64,000 nucleotides of DNA from Spisula solida. Taxonomy: Eukaryota; Mollusca; Bivalvia; Venerida; Mactridae. The stretch spans positions 37,055,822-37,119,821 of the forward strand of contig OX365955.1 of assembly GCA_947247005.1 (NCBI GenBank), in the 5' to 3' direction. The notes under the pieces are model-generated. The model was not told where the DNA came from and made no database searches. It saw only the letters and a program-made list of their open reading frames with translations. Shown piece by piece: positions 47,800 to 62,200 of the stretch (within the stretch, counting starts at the first letter, position 1; every line of letters begins with the position of its first letter). The translations under genes were made by a program, and so were the position numbers.

Positions 47800-49160
47800 A
47801 ATAGTATCTTTTTACTCCTAACGCATACATAACGCCGTTCACTACTTTTATAATCCGTTTCAATAATTGCGTGGTTTTGGGACCAAAATGTCAACCTCTG
47901 CCTGACATTCGCACGAGCCTATGATAGGACCACGTACGGACTAATATTGCATAAATAGGTTACATATGTAACTGTTGTCTGTATGTGAGATTACGTTCTG
48001 TTCTTGGGGGCATCTTTACTTGACATTCATCCCACTTCTGACAACATGTTGTATTGTCGTGGTGACTTGACCGTGAATTGAGACCTCTAGTGAGACGAAC
48101 ATAAGATGTGTTTTCTAAAACCAAGATATGTCCTACATTATATAAGTATTTAATCGTCACTATATGTAGAGAATGAGCATGCACATCTGCACGATATAAA
48201 ACTATAGACTGTATTAAATCAGTATTAACTTATACTTCCTTATCTATCTTTGAAAACAAATACAATTTCTATTAAGTAATTATTTTTGTATCTAACTGAC
48301 GTGTGACAAATTTGTCATGTCAGTACTAATGTCACTTCCCTGGAATTAATTGTTGTACAGGGACTCCTTGTGAAATTGTATTCAATTAAGGTTGAAAGAG
48401 TAAATGGTTCTATCACTCGTGATTGTATGAAATATCACTAGACACCTTTCTTTGTAGCAATTACAGTTTAGGCTCCATGTCACGAGGGGTGCACTGTTTC
48501 TCTATTTAAGTATTAGATTTCTAGTAAGATGTGAAACGAAAATCATGTTTCTGGTGTTGTTATTTGTTCGCCTTCAAGTCAAAGCGAACGAATTATTCAT
48601 TTTGTCGCTCTTTATATCATCTGTCTGTCTTACAACCAGAAAGAAATATCGCTGTCTATCGTTTATTGTGTTATTATTTTGTTTCCTCACAGACAAAGCT
48701 ATCATGCTTAGAATACATCCTTGATACGGAAACGTATAATGGTACACACGCTGGGTTACTGTTAACACTCTATGAATTAATTCCTTGTGTATTGAACTAA
48801 TGGAAATGAAGGGTCAAACAAACTTAAGGTAACAAGAGCAATGTTGTACTTACTGATACAAGCGTGCCTGAGTATCCTGATGGTCCACACTAGTCGTCGA
48901 AAACCATTGGTAACAACAGCTAAACAGCGCTTTGACAACCGTACTGTTCAAATAGTGATTTGTTTACTAAGCTTTTCAAATGAGACGGACTGAAGTCAAT
49001 TGGATATAACTTGCCATGTACTAGTACGGGGTCAAGGCTGGAATCATAATAATCTAACCAGTGTTCCTGGGCTACATATGTTGCTCAGTACTAACTGACC
49101 ATTCTACAAGGAACTAGCTTCTCCATATGTGAAGGAAAATCGGCTTTAAGGTTTATGTAG

Positions 49161-51142
49161 TAATGCTGCGTTTACAGTCAGCCACGATGACTACGATGTC
49201 CGCGATTCGACGATATCGTGGAGCTCCACGATTAATTGCATCAAATTTAATTTTACTACGCTGTCCTACGCTTTGTTACGTTGTGTTACTACTGGTTGCG
49301 CTTTCTTACGATACCAACACGATTCATGTCAAGATCTGCCACGAATTACATCGCGTTCTATTACGTTCTCTTATGACAACCACGATATGCTATCACGTGT
49401 TATTACGTCTTATTGTGTTCTGTTAAGATCTCTTACGCTCTTCAAGTTATGCTGAGCTCTCCTACGATTAATATCCACGACTTGACAAGATGGTCACGAT
49501 TTAAGTACGATTTAATGTATAAATAGGATGTGAGATGGACCCATTTTCTATGTATTCCACAAAGGAACAAGCTATGCATTCAAGAGATGACGATGTCGAA
49601 GTCGCACTAGTAATGTGTTCCTGCATGGCTAATATTCAACAGTGGCAACAAGGTATGGAGCCGGGAAGACTATAGGAGATGTAAACACCGTGGTAAAGGA
49701 AAAGAAGAAATAGATGGCTTAGGACCTACTGTGCAGACCATAGTTTGGTGTAAATAGAAATAACCTAGTGGTTCAATATTTCCAGCAAGAATTCAGGCTT
49801 GATGATGTTAGCACCTTCGTCAACTTATAGGATGATACGTATATTTGATTATATTCTAAAAAGAATAGCAACATACATAGAGAGAAAATGTACTGAATGA
49901 GAAACCCTATCACATGGACTGGAGCTGACACTCATCTTCAAACAACTTATCACTTATGATAAATTACTTTTACTATACTATGCCTTCATATATAGTCGTT
50001 TCTTCTATTTTGTTCAAGGAGTTCGAAAGACAGTTGTTCAAACGTATAAAGGTGATATATTCTCTGTTCCTGTCTTGAAGAATAAAAACTAATTGCAGAC
50101 AAATTCAATAAGCGATGTAATGTATCACATGCTATAGGGGTTTTTGAATGGCCAACATAATAACTCCCCAAATGCCAGCACACGCAGGTAGCTCCAGGGA
50201 TTGTACATGTCCCACTTCGGTGGTATATGTAGATGCTTGAACTTGGTAGCATTTGTCATAAAATTATGTCAGATGAACAAACTGTATCCATTATGTTTGC
50301 ATGGTGAACCTGCAAACTACCCTTGGTCCGGATGTTCATAATTGTTGTCGACTCTGTGCTATTCAAAGATGAAGAGGTTGGCTTTCAGGGACTCTGTGAT
50401 ATTCTCTGCTTGGATGTCACTGAAGGAGGTTGCTATCCCGACTTTGTCCGAGTGGTAGTCTGATATGGCAATTCCTCTTGTGAAGGTGGGGTAGATGGTA
50501 TTTCCATCATTGGCTGTGTTATTGGTGTTGGTAGGACGGTTTGACAATCTGATAATTCCTAGCAGATTATTTCCTTCGTTTTTTGTCTGCGACAACGCGA
50601 CGAATAGTCACACAGCGGCCCAACACTGCTTGAAACGCATCGGAACTTACCCAGACATGGTAGAGCGCCACAAAGCGTGGGGGCAAATCGGGATGATCTT
50701 ACCAGACCTTGTCGCATCGTGATTAAATTACTGATAGTACCCTACATATCTTGACGAAACGTAGCAGATAGTGATAGAGCGAGGTGGAATCGTAATGCAA
50801 CTTAATTAACGCATCGTATTTCAATGTCCACCAAGATCCCCTACGATGAAGCATCAAGGTCTGACACGCTACGTTAAGGACTGATAAGTTTTAATGCGCT
50901 TCGCTACGATTCGCACGTTCCATCACGATCTCTCAAGATCAAAGTTGAATCGGGACAATCGTGGTAAAATGTTTGACTGTCAAAAATTTTGACACGATGC
51001 TCACGATGCTCGCGATCCCACCAAGTCCCCCACGATCCTTACGATTCCATTCCACGACCTCCGACGATCCCACACGCTCACCACGATACTTTCCAATCGT
51101 GGTCATCGTGGCTATCGTGGCTGACTGTAAACGCAGCATTAC
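49161..51142. mobile_element. 1982-bp TIR element with CACGAT subrepeats
   Basis: Inverted ends TAATGCTGCGTTTACAGTCA continue into GCCACGAT on both sides. The terminal TA/TA may be the target duplication. Copy 1 has the empty site (TATGTAGTTACACGTAG, near 38974). The inner flanks are packed with ACGAT/ATCGT words, a usual form of transposase-binding subterminal repeats. No transposase was seen. Confidence 0.85.
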
Positions 51143-53329
51143 TTGTAGTTATTTATCGCAAACCTTTTATTGATAGTGACAGAGAAATCTTATGTAATCC
51201 TGTTGTAAAACATTTTCTTTCTGTGTTGTTTCGTTGGTTATATAACGTAACCACTCCTTTAGATCAAGTTTGATCGGCGTGAATCCGATACATCTAATAA
51301 ATGTATAATAAAAGAATGAGTTTGTGCAATGACATACGAGGAAGGTGCCAACCAATCTTCCTAATATTTCAACGTTTCGTACAATACAGAAAATAATGAC
51401 TTCACATGAGGAAACCGCAGCACATCATCAGTCATTATATCTGAAATGAAATCGTCATTATTCCATGGGATAAGAGAATATTGTATTTATAGGATTGCAG
51501 GTTCCTCAGTTAGTATCAATGATTAATGAGAAGATATAAGATGGGAAACAAAGAAATGTTTACTTTCATAAACATGTTGATTAGCGTGGAATATGCATAG
51601 ATTACGGGAAACAGGCTACATGTAAATGATAACTTTCACTTCATGACAACTTAAGTTAGTCTTTGTTTCTAACAGATGTGGTTATTACAAACTAGCTTTG
51701 TCATCTTTACAAAGATAATATTAAGTCAGACAGGGATTCACTTAACCAGCACTAAACTTAACCAGCCGAGCACAAAAAAAACTGAAACATAAAAGGCACA
51801 AAGCCCATATGAACCACCTGAGCACAGAAAACTTGAAACACATACAAGGCACAAAGCCTAACACACTGCCAAACGCCGTAGTCCCAGCTGTAAAACAAAC
51901 ATGGTAAGAATATGAATACATACGCATGGGAACTTTTTATGCCGAATGAGGGAATCAAAGAAACATAACTTTTACGAAAACTACACCACTTATCTAGACC
52001 ATACCATTGCAAACAATCAATAGATATTGAACGAATTTACAGCCATCAAGTTGTTTCCCTCGACGAAGGTGTGGTGCATGCTGCTTAAAAGTATCTTTAA
52101 GACTTAATTGGATTGATTTGTTTCTTTGTGTTTATCAATGTCTTGCCGAGCCTCTCTGGAAATGAATCATCGCCATAACATTGCCGAGCTGACACAGATG
52201 CAATTCCCTGTAGTGTATAGGCGATCCAACATGTATTCTCTATGTTCTAAACACCAAGAGGACCAATAATTACCTTCTGAATTCCTACATTGTTGTCATA
52301 ATAATTCCTTATATCGGTATTTTGACGTTTTATATAGCCTTTTTCAGCATCTTCACTGTTCTGGATTCTGTTTTCTTCAGCACCGGTATCTTTTTCGGAG
52401 GAGAATACAAGAAACTTGTTCTTTCTTTGCCTTGTTGATTTTTGCACCATTGCTCCTCTTGTTGGTCTTTTTTGCTTCTTTCCTTCGTATTTGTCTTTAA
52501 ACTTTTGCCAATTGTTATTACTTCGTACAGGTAATGTGTATTTAGTCGATCTTTCAACACTACTATCATTGATCTTACGAATTGGCCAACACGTACATTT
52601 TACTCTATTATGTCATTTTTAACACCTTTAAAAAAATGACTACTGGAGCACTTGCTTTTTGAACTCATGTCTTTAATGTGACATTACTCCACAATGGGTA
52701 CAGTGGCATATAATTTATGGCTAAATATTCCACAATTTATCTCTTCATACTGCCTAACGCCTCTTACAAATATTATTGGCGGGGTGCACTTAGGGTATTA
52801 ATTGAGTAAAATATTTTAGATGAAAAAATGAAAGAGAAATTTCTTTACCAGGTATTACTGACCTATCTTGGCCACTGACTGCTTGTACGATTCAAGATTA
52901 GTGAGGGTCGCGGTATTACGGGATGGCCAACTCGTACAATTTTACTCTTTTGTAGTATGTCATTTTTAACAACTTTAAACCATGACTGTACTGGAGCATT
53001 TGAATCTCGTGTTTTGCTTTGCTGCACTCATTTCTTTAATGAGACATCCACTCCGCTATGGGTACAAGGGTATGTAATTAATGACTTAATATTCCACAAT
53101 TTATCTATCTCTTCATCCTGGCTAACGCCTCTTACGAGTATAATTTGCAGAGTGCAAGTTGGATATTAATGAAGTAAAATATTAAAGATAAAATCTGAAA
53201 GAGAGAATTTCCAACTAGATAATTATGGTACAAATGTTAAAATAGTAAGAAGTTAAAAATAAACACAAGCGGCCAGGCATTCTGATATATCTTGGCTACT
53301 GACTGCCTGTACATGTACTACAATGTATT

Positions 53330-53745
53330 CAATATCAGTGATGATCGCGATATGGGAAGGTAATCTATTCCAAGGGATTTTGGTTTGGGAGAAGAAGGAA
53401 AACTTGAAGAAGTCCGAGTTGGCTTTGAAGGGGAGGAAACTATTGGAGATGCATTAGCCTTGTTGACCTGGTTGGGACTTAGAACTAAATAAGCTGAGAG
53501 GGATGTAGATGCAATATTATTATACTATTATCTCGCAGAAGGAAAGTAGCTTGGAGGCAAAGTGTCTGTTCTGAAGGGAGCTCCATCATAGTGTATTATC
53601 GGGAGAAATCGGCTTTGACCCATCTGATATCACGTCTTTGTATCATTTCAAGCTTGTTATTGTTGGCTTGTGTATGGGGTGCCCAGACGGGTGATGCATA
53701 TTTCAGTCGATGTCTAACCATTGTTTTGTAAGCCTGGGTTTTTTA
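53330..53745 (-). pseudogene. Antisense LINE C-terminal fragment, copy 3, uninterrupted
   Basis: Minus strand 53740 downwards: QAYKTMVRHRLKYASPVWAP, KLEMIQRRDIRW, and after frame breaks FKANSDFFKFSFF and IPWNRLPSHIAI. It shows the continuous arrangement that copy 2 had before its insertion. Confidence 0.75.
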
Positions 53746-56539
53746 TGTTTTCTATTTGTCTACAATAATAATCGTTGTTCTCTGTCTCCAATGCACATTT
53801 TCTTCATCGGAATCGTCATGCAGAATGTGTCGCATGAAAACTGACTTGTTTGGCGAATTTTCTCTAATTCCATGTTTGCCAGTTTCGTCCTGTTCGATAA
53901 GACTACACTGTTTCATTTCACTAGACAATACAGTATTGAAGTCTAACTTTGAGAAACGTTTAGAAAATATAAAACAATTGATGTTTATAGTTATATGTGA
54001 TATTACCGTTAGTTCACACGTTTATTTCTACTATTAGTGTTCATCAGGTCAGAATAAGATAAATTCTTATCAGTTTCGAGTGAAAATTAATTAGGCCTTT
54101 CGTTCATGGAATTTAACAATGATTTCAATGTTCGAGATCAATTTGTTCAATTTTGTTACAACCTATCAGAAGAACATCAATATGTCATCAATGCTCGGAT
54201 TCATACTCTCCATATATTCTGTTACAATTACTTAGAATATTCGTCTACTAGTAATTATATTTTATAATGTTTCATTGTTTGGTTTTGTATTGTGTTGAGT
54301 GAGAGATCCCTGTGTGTGTGTTTGTATGACATCGTAGTATTGCATATCTTGTACCGTATACATAATTATATCGGTGGTAAAATGAGCAGTTTTCTATTTT
54401 TGTAAGCGTTTGAATGGGGATTTTGTTGAAAGATTTTTCAAACCCAGTCAATTGTGCTATAATTTGCTTTTCTTTATGTTATTGTATTATAAACCAAAAT
54501 TATAAATGCTTTATTAATCAGAGCACCTACTGTATTGCATGTTATTGCATACATATATATTTAACTCTTTGAATAAGTTTAAAATGTATTATTAAAGCCT
54601 CATAGTTTATATGTGGATGAATTTACCAAATCTGACGATGTGGCTCTATGTGCAAAGGGTATATGTATGTACGTGTGTACAATTTGTCATTTTTGTGTCA
54701 TCCACCCATGCTGCAGTAGTCAACATGATAGAAATCGGAATCAAAGATGAAATGTTTGGATTTAAAAATTGATTATAACAGCAATTGTAATGTATTTATT
54801 GGTATATTCCAGTTATCAGAAATAATAATGATCTTAAACTGAATTGTTTTGTTCTTTCTGCAAATAACTTATAACTATATATTATGTATATCACTTCCCC
54901 TGTACATTTAGCACTGTCTCACTACAATGAATAACAACAATGTACGTCAGACGTACGAAACATTTATCCAGAACGGTGATATACGCGGTTATCCGGTTCG
55001 GTAACTCAATCTAGTAGCTGTAAACCAAACATTCAACTTGCCAATGCGTGTTACCGTGTATGCCCACCGTATCTCTGGCGTCCAATTTATACCTAGTGGC
55101 TTCCCCGTCCGATTTTTTTATATTAATTGTCAGACAACACAATACTGCTTATTCAGCAGATTGATGTATAAACTATATGATGTCCATTTGAAGCTGTAAA
55201 CTGTATGATCGTCGGCTCTCATCTTCCCTTTTAGGTAAACATAGCACGTCTGATTTTGTATAAATGACGTATAAATCAAGTTTTGCCAGACACAGCTATG
55301 TAAGGTAATCTCTTCATTATTTGCTTTCCGAGAGGAATAATCAACAGAAAACCCATACTTTGTGCATGTGTTTTATAAGATTATGTTTTCAAATAATTAC
55401 GGAATGCTTCAACACTAATAAGTATAGAACTGTTGGAATGGATAAATAATTTCGAATATGGCTATATACCACGTCTTAGGAGATTGGCTTACTCCTAACG
55501 CTTGCATAACGCCATTCACTACTTTTATAATTCTTCGACATGCACTCGTTTTGAACAATACTTGTGTGGCTTTGGGTTAAGACAGTCAACCACTACCTGA
55601 CATTTGCACGAGTCGTATGATAAGTGCACACACGGATCGATACTGCATAAATAATTATGGTCCATATACGTGGTGTGATCAAAAAGAGTGAGACAAACCC
55701 TGTAAAATGACAATAATACTGATATGAATTAGAAAAGTTGTATGCCTATTACAAAATATATCCTCTCCTAGTTTCATAAATACTCATTTATTACCTTTAG
55801 AGATATTAGCGGTTTCGCAACATTGAGTACAGAGACTCACCGCGCACAAGTGACGTCATGTACGTAAACAGTTAACTATTCGAACGTCGCATTGCTCAAA
55901 TAAATCGCTCTTGTCTCTTTACGTATTGCATAGATTTACAATATATTCTGTGTTTAGCAAGAAAGAGAGTTTGTTTATATAAAAACATTTCAATTGTAAT
56001 AAAATATCAAGAATATGTCAAAAAATTATTCGACCATTCTCATTCTAAAGGGCCTTTCGTGCACGACGCCCCTCTTGGCGAGTGACATTCAAAATTGATC
56101 GCTCATCTGATGCATTTTTGGCTTCTGCTTGATATACTTAAGTTTATTTTCCGCCGCAAAACAGTTTGTACTAACGATATATAAGTATACAGGGTGTTTC
56201 ATAATATCTGACCCCATTACAACCGAATGCCATGAGAACATGCTTAATCTCATCTGATGTTTTCAAACACCAATGGAAAGCTAACATTTTGGAGTTTTAT
56301 TCAATAAATAACATGATCATGTTACTATCAATGCAAGACAGGAATTTAGATTATTGAAAAACGTCATTTTTTTCTATAAATGTCAAATTGACGTCCAAAT
56401 TGAGTTTGTTCCAGAGTTCAATTATTTAGCTTGTAAAGTATTGCACAATGTAACCAGTTCAATAGTGTTATTAAACAAAATATTATATCAAATCGAAAGT
56501 TTCATATGTATGCAACAGTCTAAAATATTTTAAATGTTA

Positions 56540-56845
56540 CAGTTGCTTTGGTTACCAGTTGCTAGGTAACAAAATAACCTAACATAAAAATTACTTTCTC
56601 GTTTATAGCCAAGTAAACAGGTTGACTGGTTTTATTTTCTACATTATAAATTGTTGTTTTAATTTCACCATTTTGAAGTATATATTCTACAATGAACAAC
56701 CATGTGCAATAGATAAGTTTATAACAATAATTTAGAAAGAATAACAATAATCAAAACACAGTTACATGTTTACTTGGTTAGAAGCGAAATAGTACTTTTG
56801 TGATAGGTTTTTTCGTCGCCTAGCAACTGGTAACCGAAGCAACTG
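56540..56845. mobile_element. 306-bp MITE inside the second-level element
   Basis: 27-bp inverted ends CAGTTGCTTTGGTTACCAGT with one mismatch (56540-56566, 56819-56845). The target duplication is not clear. Confidence 0.75.
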
Positions 56846-58422
56846 CAATACTCATAAGTTTCATGGTTATCACACATGGATGAAACTTTCAAATCAATAT
56901 GAGCCAGTCTCCAGGAAAACCTGCTATTTTTACAAAATAATGATTTTGAAGGTTTTTATTATTTAAGGACGTTTAGGACCTTTCTCCGACGTCATCGGCA
57001 AAAAATCGACTTTTCGCCGAATCTAATGAAAATCTCCAGATGTATGCTTTAACATGCTCTTCGTTTTATGTCGTTTTTATTTTTTTTAAATATTGCTTCG
57101 TTTCCTAGCAACAAACGTTATGTACACGGAGCGTAAAATTGAGGTTTTAAGCGTATGTCTCCGTCAAATTAAGGTCTACGTTAATTTTAAAAACTCTACA
57201 TGTTAGCCCAGGATCCGTTGAATACGCATAAATAAAATTTATAGTGGTTGCGCAAAACAATTTCACAACACAAAAGGTTTTACGCCGAAAATTGACCAGT
57301 ATTTTACGCCGTATTTGCGACACCCTACTCCCTTTAGGCCGCTATTTGGTCAACAAAGAGTGATTCAATCAACTAATGATATACACAGCGATGATGCGGT
57401 AATGCTACAAAACAGACTCAAACGATAAAAAAGGGGGGTCATCTCGCATTATTTTCGACAAAATTGATTTACAGTGAAAAGCGGACATGCGTAAAATGCA
57501 TAACGTCGCACGACGTTACGCGCCGTACGTCCGTTTGTTTTTCAGACGTGCGTCTCATTTACAGCAATTAAATGTTAAAGAATAAATCGCTTTTCGCCGA
57601 ATCTAATGAAAATCTCCAGAAATATGCTTTAACATACTCTTCGTATTATGTCGTTTTTAATTTTTCAAGATATCGCTTCGTTTCCTAGCAACGAGACGCT
57701 ATGTACATAGGGCGTAAAATTGACGTTTTAAGCGTATATTTCTGTTAAATTAAGCTCTACAATAATTTTCAAAACTCTATTTGTTAGTACTTCATCCTTT
57801 GAATACGTATTATTTAAAATTTATAGCGGTTGCGACTTACAATTTCGCAACGAAAACGGTTTTATATCGAAAATTGACCTGTATTTTACTGCGTATTTCC
57901 AACACCCTACTCACTTCAGGGCGCAATTTGGTCAACAGAAAGTGATTCAATCAACTAATGAAACAAACCGTGGTTATGCGGTAATTCTACAGAATAAGCA
58001 CACACAATAAAAAAGGGGGGTGATCTCGCATTATTTTCGACAAAATTGAATTTTAATGAAAAGCGGACATACGTAAAAAGCATAACGTCGTGCCGCACGA
58101 CGTTACGGGCAATTATTACCGTCAGCTTCATGATCTTGTGGTGTATCTGGCGCATTGGCACATGGTTTCAATATATAAAAAATATAAGAACGTAAAATGT
58201 ATTACATTATGTATTACAAATGCAAGATGAGACCTTTAATATACCCCTAAAATTGTATGAATATTGTTTTTTAGTGATATACATGTACGTACATTTCCCC
58301 TATTAATAAAGAGATATGAAATTGCTACAAGCACGAAATGTATAAAACACTAACCACCTCTCACAAACAATATTGTGCTTTAACATTTTGGCTTACGACC
58401 TATATATTTTGTACGCACAGTA

Positions 58423-58443
58423 GGGGGGGGGGGGGGGGGGGGG
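58423..58443 (+). repeat. Poly-G run of 21
   Basis: Twenty-one consecutive G inside the centre of the TTAA element. Length errors are likely here. Confidence 0.9.
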
Positions 58444-59253
58444 TCGGGGCAGTGTTACAGTCCCTGTGGTAAAATGTTTATTGTAATAAATACCGACAAA
58501 CATGCTTTGGTATGTAGTTATATTTTCAATAAATGGTCAAAAGTTGTCCCAAAACGTCGACACACTGTGTTACATTTACGAACCATTTTAAACAGTTGAA
58601 ATTGATAATGCATATTCAAATTGATTAATTAAAGAACTTGCATTGTCAAAATTAAGCATGGTTTTTGTATACATTATTGCTAGGACTGTCATAAGTATAA
58701 GTGTCCATGCATTCAATATAAAATGTAACAATTATACATATGTAAGACTTTCACCCAACTCACTAAACAGCAACAACACAACAGCTGTACAGTAAATTTC
58801 AAAGGTGGCCGAATCACTGGCACGTATCTTTTGAACCAGTTAATTGAAACCAAGATCCCCTACCACCGGGACCGACGGGGATTCTTACTTTTACTTTATC
58901 GAACCCCGATGGTCATACCGATGGTAAAACCCCGCAAATCCCCCCTGTCCTGTACCTCACGGGTATAGTCAGACTTGCATTTCCCCACTATTGTGTCGCG
59001 AATCAAAAGCGTACATCACATACATCAGTGCGGGGACATCGAAAACGTTAAAACACGGGACAGTTCCCCGCTATCACCTGCCTTTCCCCTGGATTCGTGG
59101 AGTAGTTTCAATTGACTGGTACAATATTGTAACGTCATGTTTGATGTGTAGGCCTACTCCAACTAAGGCACATAACGGGCCGCCACAAAAGTGTTTACAT
59201 TAACTTGTATTATTATCTAATACACGTGTAAGACATCATACTTTTGAAAAGTG

Positions 59254-59273
59254 TATATATATATATATATATA
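59254..59273. repeat. TA microsatellite
   Basis: Ten TA units in the centre of the TTAA element. Confidence 0.9.
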
Positions 59274-62200
59274 ACTTTCTTTTTCAATTTGCTGGCTGTT
59301 CATCTACCGGCCGCACCAGCTTTAATTCAGCTTCCAACATGATTTAACTTGGTTGCGTAACAGTGAAACCCAATATATAAGCTTGGTTAGTTGCAATATT
59401 TCTAGACAAGGGCGGGACTAACTTTCCAGATGTTTATACATCAAAGATTTACTTTTATACCAAACGCTATTATTATATACATTATAACTATATATGACTG
59501 TAAGAAAACGATGTATACATATTTTAGTTATTATTTTATTAAAGGGACGTAATAATTAGTTCGGAAGACTTAAGTTAGTCTCATAATTCTGTACACTGCA
59601 TTTAATGTCCGATCGAATATCCTGAGTAGATGTTTAGACTGTGTATTTATCATGATGTTGTGGTCATAATAAAAGTACCAATAAAGACACATTGTGAAGA
59701 ATAATAAAACAACAGTACTGATTGCGAGAGAAACCCAGTTTTGTCATTTTCACTTTCGCAAAACTTACCACACTCAAATCGAAATAACTAATTGTTATGT
59801 AGTGACAAACTTTGCTTTGAACAAAGCTATCATATATGATTTGATAAATGAACAGATACAGGTGAAATGCGTGCATTTTATTCTTAACATGTAATTGTTG
59901 TACTAGTAAATAGGACGCAAGTCCGTAAATAAAACGGACGTACACAGCGCGTTACGTTGTGCGACGTAACGTTTTTACGTAATTCCGTTTTTTACTGAAT
60001 TTCAATTTTGTCGAAAATAATGCGAGATCACCCCCCTTTTTTATTGGTTGAGCTTATTCTGTAGAATTACCGCATCACCACGGTGTATTTCATTAGTTGA
60101 TTGAATCACGTTTTGTTGACCTAATTACGCCCTGAAATGAGTTGGGTGTAGCAAATGCGCAATAAAATTCTGTCAACTTTCGATATAAAACCTTTTTCGG
60201 TGAAAAATTGTCCGTCACAATCGCTTTAAATTAAACATATACGTATTCAACGGATCAAGGGCTAACATATAGAGCTTTGAAAATTAAAATAGACCTTATT
60301 CTGACCGAATTATGCCATTAAAACGTCAATTTTACGCCCTATGTACATAGCGTCACGTTGCTAGGAAACGAAGCGATATTTTGAAAAAATAAAAACTGCA
60401 CAATAAGGAAAGAATGTTTAAGCATATATCTGGAGATTTTCATTAGGTTCGGCCAAATGTCGATTTTTTGCCGATGACGTCGGAGAAAGGTCCTAAACAA
60501 CCTTAAAAGAGTAATCTCATTGAAGCAAAATGCAAAAGAAATTCTGTTAGTATCTTGATTTTTAAGGAAGTTACGGCTGTTTTGTAGAGGCCATATTTAG
60601 AGCCTTTTTGCGTGACGTCGCAAACGTCATTCAAACGTTATTCGACGTCGTTGTTACAAGTACTTTATCAAGACAGCATTTGATCAATTCTTGACATAAA
60701 CTGTTCAAAATGGTATCAAGTTTTAGAATGATGTTATAAGTATTTAAAACACACATCCAAATTGCAAATGTTCACATTTAAAGAAAGACTACTACTGTTT
60801 TAAACAAATAACTCTTCGTTTTTTCTCAATCAGAGTACTTTAAATTTCTGAAATTGGTCACCATATCAACGAAGTAAGTGATTTCGACGTAATTCATAAG
60901 AAATTTTAAAGCTAAAATATAGTAATATATGGATAAATGGCTTAAATTGAATCTATAGATATGTCATTTTTTCTTATTTGAAAGCTTTTTGTAAACCTTG
61001 TTACATGCAGTAATTACATAATGTCAATATAGCATATATAGTTTTCCTGAAGACTGGCTCATATATAATTGTGCTTATGAACACGTAAAAACTACTTATA
61101 TCGTGACAAACTTTACAAGCTATTTAATGTAACTTGGGAAACAAATTAAATTTTGGACTTCATTTTGACATTTATCGAAAAATGACGTTTTGCAAGGATC
61201 TAAATTCCCCGGTTGCATCGATAGTAACATGGTCATATTATATATTGAATAAAACTCCCAAATGTTAGCTTCCCATTGGTATATAAAAACATCTGATGAG
61301 ATCAAGCATTTTCTTATACCATTCGGTTGTAATGGGGTCAGATATTATGAAACACCCTGTACTTCTGAAAGACTTCTCTCCCGATGCCCGTTTCATCATT
61401 CTAAATGTTTAGAATTTTCTCCTAGTTTGAGATAAAACTGTATATTTTCAAAGGTTATTCCAAGTAAAACTATTCAAACGTCACATTGCTCCAATAAATC
61501 GCCCATGTCTCGATACGTAAATTTGTTTAAATTTGCCATTTATTTTATTCAGCATTTAGCAAGAAAGAGAGTTCGTTTGTATGAAAATATTTTAGTTGTA
61601 ATAAAATATCAAGAATATGTTTAAGTATTATTCGATAATTCTAAAGACGGATTCCGTGTATGACGTCCGTCTTGGCAAGTGACGTTCAAAATTGATTGCT
61701 CATCTAATGCATTTCGGGCCTCTACATTTTGTACTAACGATATATAAGAATACTTCTGGCAGACTTCTTTCCCGATGCCCGTTTAATCATTTTAAATGTT
61801 TGTTTAGACTTTTCTCTTAGTTTGTGACAAAACTGTATATTTTCAAGCTGCGATATTTTGACGAAATATGACGTAGTTTTCGAGTCGGTGCTGTTAGTTT
61901 TCACGTCATATATTTAAAGCAGAACATTTTTAATCAACGTTTATTCAATGTTTTGTCGTCCTGTCCACTTGATAAATGTTGGAGGAATATTTAACAAAAT
62001 ATTAGTCATATGCTGTTCCAAACATACGGCGAAACCTGACTACGTTTTGATGTGCGGCGACCTAGCGCGACACCGTATATTTAACGTTCTATTAATGAAT
62101 CACTACTTATAGGTAAACAATAGATTTTACACGTACAAATCGGCATTAAAGGCACCTAAACGAATATGATATTTGTATGGTTAAAACACGTAAACTTGAC

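Larger units (their letters stand above)
40080..52010. repeat. Long tandem unit, copy 2 (expanded by insertions)
   Basis: Follows copy 1 in the same order (landmarks at 40121, 40385, 40858, 45105, 47510, 48695, 51421). It is stretched to 11.9 kb by elements at 41595-44889, about 46085-47290 and 49161-51142. Subtracting them leaves about 5.4 kb. Confidence 0.75.
56967..60502. mobile_element. Fourth-level element: 3.5 kb TTAA-target transposon with ~590-bp inverted ends
   Basis: Flanked by TTAA (56963-56966, 60503-60506). The 26968-27376 copy shows the empty site with a single TTAA. The left end GGACGTTTAGGACCTTTCTC is mirrored at the right (GAGAAAGGTCCTAAAC) and the inverted match extends about 590 bp (to about 57560 and from about 59920). 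A second direct copy of the left arm follows at about 57588-58110. The centre (58110-59920) is unrelated sequence with no recognisable transposase. TTAA targets point to piggyBac or Kolobok. Confidence 0.88.
56897..61064. mobile_element. Third-level element: ATATGAGCCAGTCT MITE, interrupted
   Basis: The same element as 26968-27376, with left end ATATGAGCCAGTCTCCAGGA and right end AGACTGGCTCATAT. It is interrupted at a TTAA by the fourth-level element and also carries about 260 extra bases (near 60643-60900) compared with the other copy. Confidence 0.85.
56190..61359. mobile_element. Second-level element, long inverted ends, TA target
   Basis: Ends CAGGGTGTTTCATAATATCT are mirrored, with inverted similarity for about 240 bp. 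It is flanked by TA (56188-56189, 61360-61361). The second internal repeat of the outer element shows the empty site, AAGAATACTTCTG, at 61747-61759. The ends and target suggest Tc1/mariner; no transposase frame was seen. Confidence 0.88.
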
